Source: Hysterangium stoloniferum
Taxonomy: Eukaryota; Basidiomycota; Agaricomycetes; Hysterangiales; Hysterangiaceae
Direction of reading: 5' to 3'
DNA: 64,000 nucleotides
NCBI GenBank assembly: GCA_015178975.1
Contig: WHVD01000006.1
Location: 1,178,001 to 1,242,000, forward strand
Notes under the pieces: model-generated
Database searches by the model: none
Seen by the model: only the letters and a program-made list of their open reading frames with translations
What the model was told of the DNA's origin: nothing
Made by a program: the position numbers and the translations under genes
Shown: positions 57,061 to 64,000 of the stretch, one piece after another
Numbering within the stretch: the first letter of the stretch is position 1
Layout: each line of letters opens with the position of its first letter

Positions 57061-58500
57061 AGAGGGTTCGGCATAAACTTGGAGAATTGGCAAGTATTTA
57101 TCGCATACATTTCGCCTAACATATTAATGTCAACCGCAGCATATCCGTCCTTCTCATTTGCCGCTTCTTTCTCGATCTGCGAGAATTCCATTCACAACGT
57201 CACACAACCAATTCGATCAGCAATCTCGTGGTCACTACCTTCCGAGCGACAGTACGCAGTATTGGAGATTCTTTGATTGAGGACATCGGAGATGCAAATT
57301 ACACAAGAGATGTCATTTCGGCGGCACATTGTGAAGGGGACCTCCCCGCCCATTCCGCAGAGGAGCGTGAGAAGACCTCTGGTGGGAGAGTTGAAGGCAT
57401 TGGTGCACAGTAGTGCAAGGGGGTTATCAAATACTACGAGTCACCACACACATTTATAACACTCCAAGAAACAAGATAAAGGCCCAAAAATCAATAGGCA
57501 CAGTTCATAATTATTTTATGTATTCAGGATATTAGTAGGCCTCTGAGAATACTTGTATGGATTTATTTATCAAACACCTGATCAAAAATAGTGTTAGTAA
57601 ATAATGTAAATAAATTGATCTGAGTGAGACCTCAGAAGAATACAGTAGATGGTCCAACTCAGCCAATATATACCCCATGACATACGTGCCACAGCATACG
57701 GAGTACATATGATAGTTGTATCAAACTGGCGGTTTTGAGCAAAGGAAACTTCGACCTTGAAAGCTATTCACTATTCATTGCATATGATCTCTGTTCACTC
57801 GGAATGGTATATAACTAGACTCCTAGGTTACACCTGGAGCGTCCGGGTCTTGATAAATGTCGAACGACTCAAAATGACTGTTTTCACTTTCTTGAGGGTG
57901 AGCTCTGTTCAGATGTTCCCAGAAAACCATCCAAGAAATTAAATGGCAGAAGCGTTCACGATTTCAATAGGACTTCTTTAGTGAACAATGCCAATCGACT
58001 GATCACTTTAGTACTGTAGTAGTAGTAGGCCAAACCTTTTAGCATTCCTCGTGATCGACCGATACATTTGCATACCGACGCCACTACTACGAATACTTAG
58101 TATTTTCCTGACTAGCTTTCTCTCCTTTGGACAATCGGTGAAAGGCTGCTGTCTAATGCAGCCTTACATTGGCATCGGTCCAGACATTGATAGGACCAAA
58201 CTGTATTCCTCGAGAACGGCGAGTACGATACACGATGATGACGGTAAGTAAAACGATATGAAAAAACTACTATGCGCGTCTGTGATAACGTAATCAGTAT
58301 GTCATAAGCCACCAGGCTTACAATCGGCAATTGTTATAGTCGATTGGTTTGAAGCTGATTTTTTGTTCGATTTTAGAGAATCACACCTCAACAAGGACGA
58401 TATGAGATGAATGTCAATCTGTGTTATCATTTGAAGAGAGGTGAAAGGCTATGAACCCGGGATCGACCGCGGCAGGGTACCCGTAACGCTGCATGGCTTA
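57061..58500 (+). repeat. Host array unit: beta and gamma blocks (third copy)
   Basis: Similar to 13340-14740. Beta is about 57061-57530 and gamma about 57530-58450. A minus-strand stretch (57003-57191) reads MEFSQIEKEAANEKDGYAAVD and the plus strand reads IGDSLIEDIGDANYTRD. I cannot decide which, if any, is coding. A small solo LTR-like insertion lies at 58139-58322. Confidence 0.5.
58139..58322 (+). repeat. Small LTR-like insertion (184 bp), TSD ATCGG
   Basis: It begins TGAAAGGCTG and ends CAGGCTTACA, flanked by ATCGG at 58134-58138 and 58323-58327. The first gamma copy (about 14575) lacks it. Its ends resemble the 392-bp family E repeat, so it may be a shortened relative. Confidence 0.78.
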
Positions 58501-60264
58501 AAATAACCTCACAACTACCCTTGAATGCCATATCCCAGGCATGGGGTCAGGTCCCCAAATACTTACAAGAAGCGAAATACCCCAGGATACCAATGTCGGC
58601 CACTACTCCGAGTCCCACAGTACTGTGTGCGTCACTGCTCTTTCGCATTGTTTGTTTCATCACCATGTCTTTCTTCTTCGGGCGTTGACCGCCGTCCAGA
58701 TTTTCTCGTCATACTCCTGCAGCTCAGACTGGTTCACCAGGAACTAGTATATTTTCATCTCCGTCCATGCAGTCACTGCGTTTTCAGGTAGTAACACCTT
58801 TGTCAAAGGGTATAGTGGGTTATGATTCAATACAATCCCTTTGTGCCAACAGGAAGGCTGCCACAGCCGCGCCCAGTCCAACGGCCTTTCGAGAGCATTT
58901 TCTTTAGCGGGTTTTCAGGGCCCACGAATTGGTCATAAGGAGCCACGCAAAGGCGGAGAGGGCGTCCTGCTATCAAGCTAGCTAAAATGAACCTATCCCC
59001 CATCAGCAAATCTTCACATCTTTGAGTTAATTAAGGACGAGCCAATAACTAAGTTCATATCCCAGTCAAATCGAGAGAGAAGTACTGATCCATCTGTACA
59101 TCTACCTAGTCTTGATCCATCTCGTACAATATCTAGGAAACCTGACGAGACACCACCTCAAGAGCAAGAATTAGGGGTTCCGCCTTGGATACCGAGCCAT
59201 CTGACTACGCCAATCATATCTATTCTCACGAGGCACCTCCTCGGTCGACTCGATCCCCATTATGCCCGTCTCCCCAACAGATTCGGGTGACACCGCTGAT
59301 CGGTTTCTACACCTTCCATCTCACTACGGGGTCCGACAATGTCTGAGGAAAGTACAGAATGGTCTCGACCACTACTCCTCAAAAATGCCCTGTTCGCTAT
59401 GACCGCTTCCAATTTACCTATGCCATATTGGAGTCGTGCGCTACAGTTGATACACCATTATGATCATCCGCAAACCTCCTTCGCATCACATCACGTCGTC
59501 AATTACTATCCCTTCTTTGTCATGTCGCGGTCCTCCTTCAACCTTTCAACTGTAGTGAAAACGCAATCTCATAGAGTTGCAAAATCTTCCCGGCGAAGAG
59601 GTGTTCCCATCTATCGCTGGAATTCATGATTTAATCTCGTCCCACGTCAAAATATGTTGCTATAACGTACAGATTGATAATATCTGGTTCATTGTCTGGC
59701 GGATATTGCGCCTCCTCCTTTCACCGGGGATGGTATCTTCTACCACTTTTCATCTTGAAAACCCTTTACCCGGTATCTCTCATCCTTATTTTCAAGCTCT
59801 CCGTTGATGTCTGCCCTTTCCGGGTCCAATCTTCTGTTAAAGACACACCGATGAAAAAGTTGTTGTACCGCCGATCGCTTCAGATAAATTAGCAAAGAGA
59901 GAAAATGAGGATTGCAAACCGCCGCATGTTGTAGGGGATTTTCCACGAAACACCTTTGCGCTTCTGATCACGTTGTGAAGAAGCCCGGTTAGCTAAGAGA
60001 AGTAGGTTCTATTCGTGTCCAACTCCTTCACAGGAAGTCTCCGATCTCGTTTGTGGGTGTGGTGAATGGATCCTCAGCCGGGAATACAAGGTATGTCTAC
60101 ATCATCCATTCACATTGAAAAGCGCAAGACGCGAGGTTTATCAGATGGGATATCGTTTCATATCACCCTTGATCTCTTGCAATTTAGTCGGGCTGATTTG
60201 GCTGGACGTGTCAAATGAACCATACGCAACCTTTCGAAGATTGAAAATTTGATTTCGAACACGT
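58501..60264 (+). repeat. Host array unit: delta, alpha and S blocks (second copy)
   Basis: Delta is about 58600-58975, alpha 58976-59195 and S 59196-60100. An exon-like end at about 60108-60220 finishes with the stop after ADLAGRVK. Open stretches include 59339-59629 and 59577-59807. The delta minus-strand stretch 58827-59009 is shared with 63014-63364. The product is unknown, and the differences between copies suggest decay. Confidence 0.45.
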
Positions 60265-60735
60265 AAGACGTGTTGCGAAAGGTGTGCCCGGGACCAACGT
60301 GACTGATTGTTGAGACGTGAAGAGATTACAAGAGTGCCGAACAATGGTAGCGCGTTCGAAATGTTAAGAAGGACTTGCTATCCCAGGACCCTTAACTATT
60401 GCTGAGAGAATAGAAGGGGGTGGTGACGAGGACCAAAAAGACGTAAAAGGGATGGTTGGAAAGCCAGGTGCAACGTGTCCGCAGACTCTGCTTGTTCTAA
60501 TGGCATGTATGTATGACGAGCGTCTGAAGGTTCACTTCGTGGGGATGTATACCCGATGCCGAATGGTATATGAGTACATACTTAATACAGGGGGCTCTAC
60601 CACGGTTACAAATACATGCAAAGTTGGTCCAGCAAAAGCACGTGGCATCATCACATCAAATGATTGAGGCGCTTGATTACACTGATTTGATGGAAGACAG
60701 TAGACGGAAGATGGAAGATGGCAGCAACTATGTAA
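60265..60735. other. Unit-specific insertion of about 460 bp, unidentified
   Basis: Between CACGTAAGA and AACCACGTTG this unit has about 460 bp that the sister unit (about 55465) lacks. I see no clear TIR, TG/CA ends or TSD. Short open stretches of 71 and 82 codons on opposite strands overlap and look like chance. Confidence 0.4.
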
Positions 60736-60996
60736 CCACGTTGTGATGGTAATTCGCTGTACGAAGGAAATTTTTAGCACCCGGTCGAGTCCTCACATTT
60801 AATTAGGTTAGTCTTCCTTGCTTGATCAGACTCTGCCTTTGCATCGAAGTGACTTGACTGACAGTTGCGAACCTAGTTTAGTTGCTTCTCACTACGCGCT
60901 TGCAATCATACTACTTATACTGTACAGAGAATGGTGTTAATTTAATTCCCTGAGCTACTCAGAGTGACCCATCACTGTTACTTGCCAATACCTCAC

Positions 60997-61811
60997 ATGG
61001 CATCTGTGGCAAATCCTCAAAGAGTCGTCATTCAAAAAGCAATTCTGAGGTAACTACCTCGCGCTGCTTATTGCACACATATGCCGATAGTAACATATTC
61101 TAGGCAACTTACTCATTCCACCAATTTGGGAGGATTTGGTTTGTCTGCACATAATCGCAGGCGTTACCATATTTATGCGGGCATCTCAGTTTTGTTTAGT
61201 TACGATACAGTTTTGACTCTCCCATTGGAAATCCAGGTCGTGTGGAAGCGCAAGATCAGACTAGCATCTGTACTGTACATCATCGCCCGATATTCACTCC
61301 TAATGGAGGCTACATTTTCCGTGGCCTTCAATTTTGCGAATAAATCTTTAGAGGTGCGTAGTGGGATGGTCTGAAAATGCTCCAGGGCCGACTTACAAAA
61401 GTTGATAGTGTGTGATACCGTTTGAACCCTCAGGATAGTTGTTTACTGCTTAGCCATAGGGCATGTAATGCAGTACTTCACACCTGGCTTGTGCTGCAAA
61501 CTGTACGATTACTTAGTGCACACGGTGATTAATTTATTTAGCATTTACTTTCTCAAATAACTCAACCAAGACGGATTTCAGGGTTGTTACTGGCAAGGGT
61601 TTATGCTATAAATAGATATCGGAAATACCTTTTCATACCGATATCGATGATATATCTCGGAGAAATTTGCTGCTATGTGGTGTGTTTACTTATTGGCAAT
61701 ATGTCTGGATCGGTATATTCACATGAGCATGGTAGCTTCAGACAGCCCATGAAGATTGTATTTCTGGGAACAATGCCAACCTGTGCGTTTCACTTGACTA
61801 GAATCACCTGA
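60997..61811 (+). CDS. DUF6533-type membrane protein, best-preserved copy
   Basis: Four exons join in frame to 207 codons: 60997-61049, 61104-61353, 61434-61524 and 61582-61811. Introns are 54, 80 and 57 bp with GT/AG ends. The product starts MASVANPQRVVIQKA. The DUF6533 core YDTVLTLPLEIQVVWKRK ... LASVLYIIARYSLL is at residues about 47-80, and later hydrophobic segments include IYLGEICCYVVCLLIG. Family members are usually about 300 residues with further membrane segments, and matching exons lie just downstream (61876-62130). Either this copy ends early or a last intron was missed. A GTGCGT donor at 61783 is a candidate, but I could not find an acceptor that keeps the frame. Cellular role unknown; predicted to sit in a membrane. 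Confidence 0.6.
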
Positions 61812-62135
61812 TTATTGACAGCATTAAACAGACGTACAGAAGTCAATTCCATATACCTGAAGACCTCGAGTTGACATGATCATTATAGACACAGCAAACG
61901 ACATTTTGACAATTACGTTTGATGGGCTCATATTGTTCACTACGTTATTGAACACTATTGGCACGATTAGGCTGCAAAACGATATTAAAGGATTGGACAA
62001 ACGATCCATCACCTATCTACTTGTGCGACAAGGTAATTTACTTCAAGGTTTGAGTCTACATGTTGTCATGACTTGATCATATTAATTACAGGTGTCCTCC
62101 GATTTGCGTCAGTGCTAAATGGACGTGACTTCAGT
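61812..62135 (+). pseudogene. 3' exons of the DUF6533-type gene
   Basis: A membrane-spanning exon (61876-62034, MIIIDTANDILTITFDG to VRQG) is followed by a GTAATTT donor, an intron to about 62090 and a short exon start VLRFASVLNGRDFS that closes at a stop. Homologous exons occur at 14897 and 56594. Whether they belong to the 60997 gene in its present form is uncertain. Confidence 0.5.
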
Positions 62136-62214
62136 TGACGAAATTTTAATCTTGATTTTTAGCGTAATTTTCATATGGGGTTTACAGATTTTAATTACGA
62201 ATAAGGTTTGAGAT

Positions 62215-63340
62215 TATCGCACTTTTCCACCTTTTTGACTGAAACTACATTTCTCCCCCAAGTTTGCCTCAGTGAAGATGTTTTATTCTCTGAGAATTTT
62301 GTATCACGCATTCATCTCACATCCAATATAGAACATGTTTCGAAACTTCGGAACCAGCTTGGAGAGTTGGCAAGTATTGATTCCAAACATTTCGCCTAGC
62401 TTCTTAATGTCAACGGCAGGATATCCACCCTTCTCATTTGCCGTTTCTTTCTCGATCTGCGAGAATTCCATTCACAACGTAACACAACCAATGCGATGAC
62501 CAATCTCGTGGACACTACCTTCCGAGCGGCGGTACGCAGTATTGGAGATTCTTTGATTGAAGACATCGGAGATGCAAATTATACAAGAGATTTTATTTCG
62601 GCGGCACATTGTGAAGGGGACCTCCCCGTCTGTTCCACAGAGGGGTGTGAGAACACCACTGGTGGGAGGGTTGAAGGCATTGGTGCACAGTAATGCAACG
62701 AGGTTATTAAATACTACGAGTAACCACAAAAATTATAACACTCCAAGAAACAAGATAAAGGCCCCCAAAAATTAATAGGCGCAGTTCATTTGTGCAGTAA
62801 TTATTTTAATTATTTTATGTATTCAGGATATTATTAGTTTATATGGATTTATTTATCAAACATCTGGTCAAAAAAATGTTAGTAAAATAACCCAAATAAA
62901 TTGATCTATACTGAGTAAGACCTCAGAAGAATACAGTAGATGGTCCAGGCGAGATAACTCCAGCACTGTATATGTCACTGCTCTTTCGCATAGTTTCATT
63001 TTGTCTTTCTTCTTCAGGCATTGACCGCCGTCCAAATGTTCTCGTTATACCTCCTGCAGCTAACGGCTGGTTCACCAGGAACCAGTATATTTTCACCTCC
63101 GTCCATGCAGTCACCGCGTTTTAAGGTAGTAACACCTTTGTCAGAGTCGTATAGCAAGTTACGATCAATATATTTGTCCCCTTCGTCCCAACAGTAAAGC
63201 TCACCACGACCACGCCCCAGTCCAATGGCCTTTCGAGAACATTTTTTAAAGCGGGTCTTCAGGGCTCGCGAATTGATCATAAAGGGCCACGCAAAGGCGG
63301 ATGAGGTGTCTTGGGTACCAGATAATTTGAAGCTAGCTAA
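62215..63340 (+). repeat. Host array unit: beta, shortened gamma and delta blocks
   Basis: Beta is about 62215-62820. Only about 130 bp of gamma remain (62820-62950), then delta (62960-63335). The minus strand of beta reads SVHEIGHRIGC at about 62475-62510. The minus strand of delta has a 116-codon stretch (63014-63364, MLMGDRFILAS start). Neither product is recognised. Confidence 0.5.
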
Positions 63341-64000
63341 AATGAACCTATCCCCCATCAACAAATCTTCACATCTCTAAGTTAATTAAGGACGAGCCAA
63401 TTCGTAAGTCTACCTCGTCTTGATCCATCTGGCACAATAGCCAAGAAGCCTGACGCGAGACCACCTCAAGAGCAAGAATTTGGAATTACGCCTTGGATAC
63501 CAAGCCAGCTGACTATGCCAATCATATATACTCTGCACCAGGCACCTCCTCGGTCGACCCGATCCCCATTATGCCCGTCTCTCCAACAGATTCGGGTGAT
63601 ACCGCTGATCGGCTTCTACACCTTTCCATCCCACCTACGGGGTCCCACAATGTCTGATGAAAGTACAGAACGGTCTCGACCACTAATTCTCAAATATACT
63701 CTGTCCGCTATTGCCGCTTTGAATTTACCTACGCCAAATCAGTCGTGCGCTACAGTTGATACACCATTATGATCATCCGCAAACCTCCTTTGCTCACCTT
63801 ACGTCGGCAGTTACTATCCCTTCTTTGCCACGTCGCGGTCCTCCCTCAACTTCTCAACTGTAGTGAAAACGCAATCTCATACAGCTGCAAAATCTTCCCG
63901 GCCAAAAGGCGTTCCCATCTATCACTGGAATTCAGGATTCAGTCTCGCCCCATGTCACATTCTGTTGCTATAACGCACAGATTGATAATATCAAGTTCAT
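63341..64000 (+). pseudogene. Host array unit: alpha and S blocks (third copy, cut by window edge)
   Basis: The longest intact form of the alpha/S reading frame runs about 63413-63772: SLPRLDPSGTIAKKPD, PPQEQEFGITPWIPSQL, a Pro-rich part, then MSDESTERSRPL and a stop. The S part continues to the window end. No start codon at the 5' end is obvious, so it may be an internal exon. Product unknown. Confidence 0.45.

Noticed and set aside
62472-62729. Metalloprotease with HEIGH motif
   Set aside because: The motif is isolated, the usual downstream third ligand and Met-turn are not visible, and the plus strand is equally open. Kept only as a low-interest observation.

Overview
The window looks like repeat-rich DNA of a basidiomycete, most likely an Agaricomycete. 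The signs are chromodomain-bearing Ty3/gypsy elements, short introns (about 50 to 60 bp) with GT/AG ends and CTAAC-like branch sites, a decaying tandem array of membrane-protein genes of the DUF6533 type, and old LTR pairs that differ mainly at CpG sites. I see no rRNA gene, no CRISPR array and no prokaryotic-style operon.

The base layer is a tandem array of host units of about 4 to 5 kb. Pieces lie at 13302-15853, 17027-17522, 47569-47786 and 54032-64000. Each unit has the same order: an unknown proline-rich exon block (alpha/S), a DUF6533-type gene, then three conserved non-coding or decayed blocks (beta, gamma, delta). The best gene copy is at 60997-61811 (four exons, 207 codons). Copies at 55723 and 14756 are decayed.

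Transposons are stacked into this array up to five levels deep, and most junctions are proved by 5-bp target site duplications (TSDs). Copia-1 (minus, 17523-47568, TSD GAAGC) is split by three insertions: gypsy element B2 (22105-30669), a solo LTR holding another solo LTR (31341-32666), and an element with terminal inverted repeats (TIRs) at 32855-47543. The TIR element carries a spliced host-type zinc-finger gene and is itself split by the 12.2-kb gypsy element C (33214-45395) and a solo LTR. Copia-2 (47792-54031, TSD CAAAG) holds a 1.6-kb solo LTR.

On the left, gypsy B1 (to 4473) sits in gypsy-2 (to 6802), which sits in gypsy B3 (to 12341), which sits in a small LTR-like repeat carrying a tRNA-like sequence (to 13301). 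The 5' or 3' partners of these left elements lie outside the window.

Five solo LTRs of one family (LTR-A) are scattered at all levels. Two are almost identical, so that family was probably active recently. The gypsy B family carries a separate intron-bearing gene on the antisense strand between pol and the 3' LTR. All LTR elements here look broken and are treated as fossils. The window is mainly a record of repeated insertion, LTR-LTR recombination and CpG decay, with little sign of a functioning host pathway.
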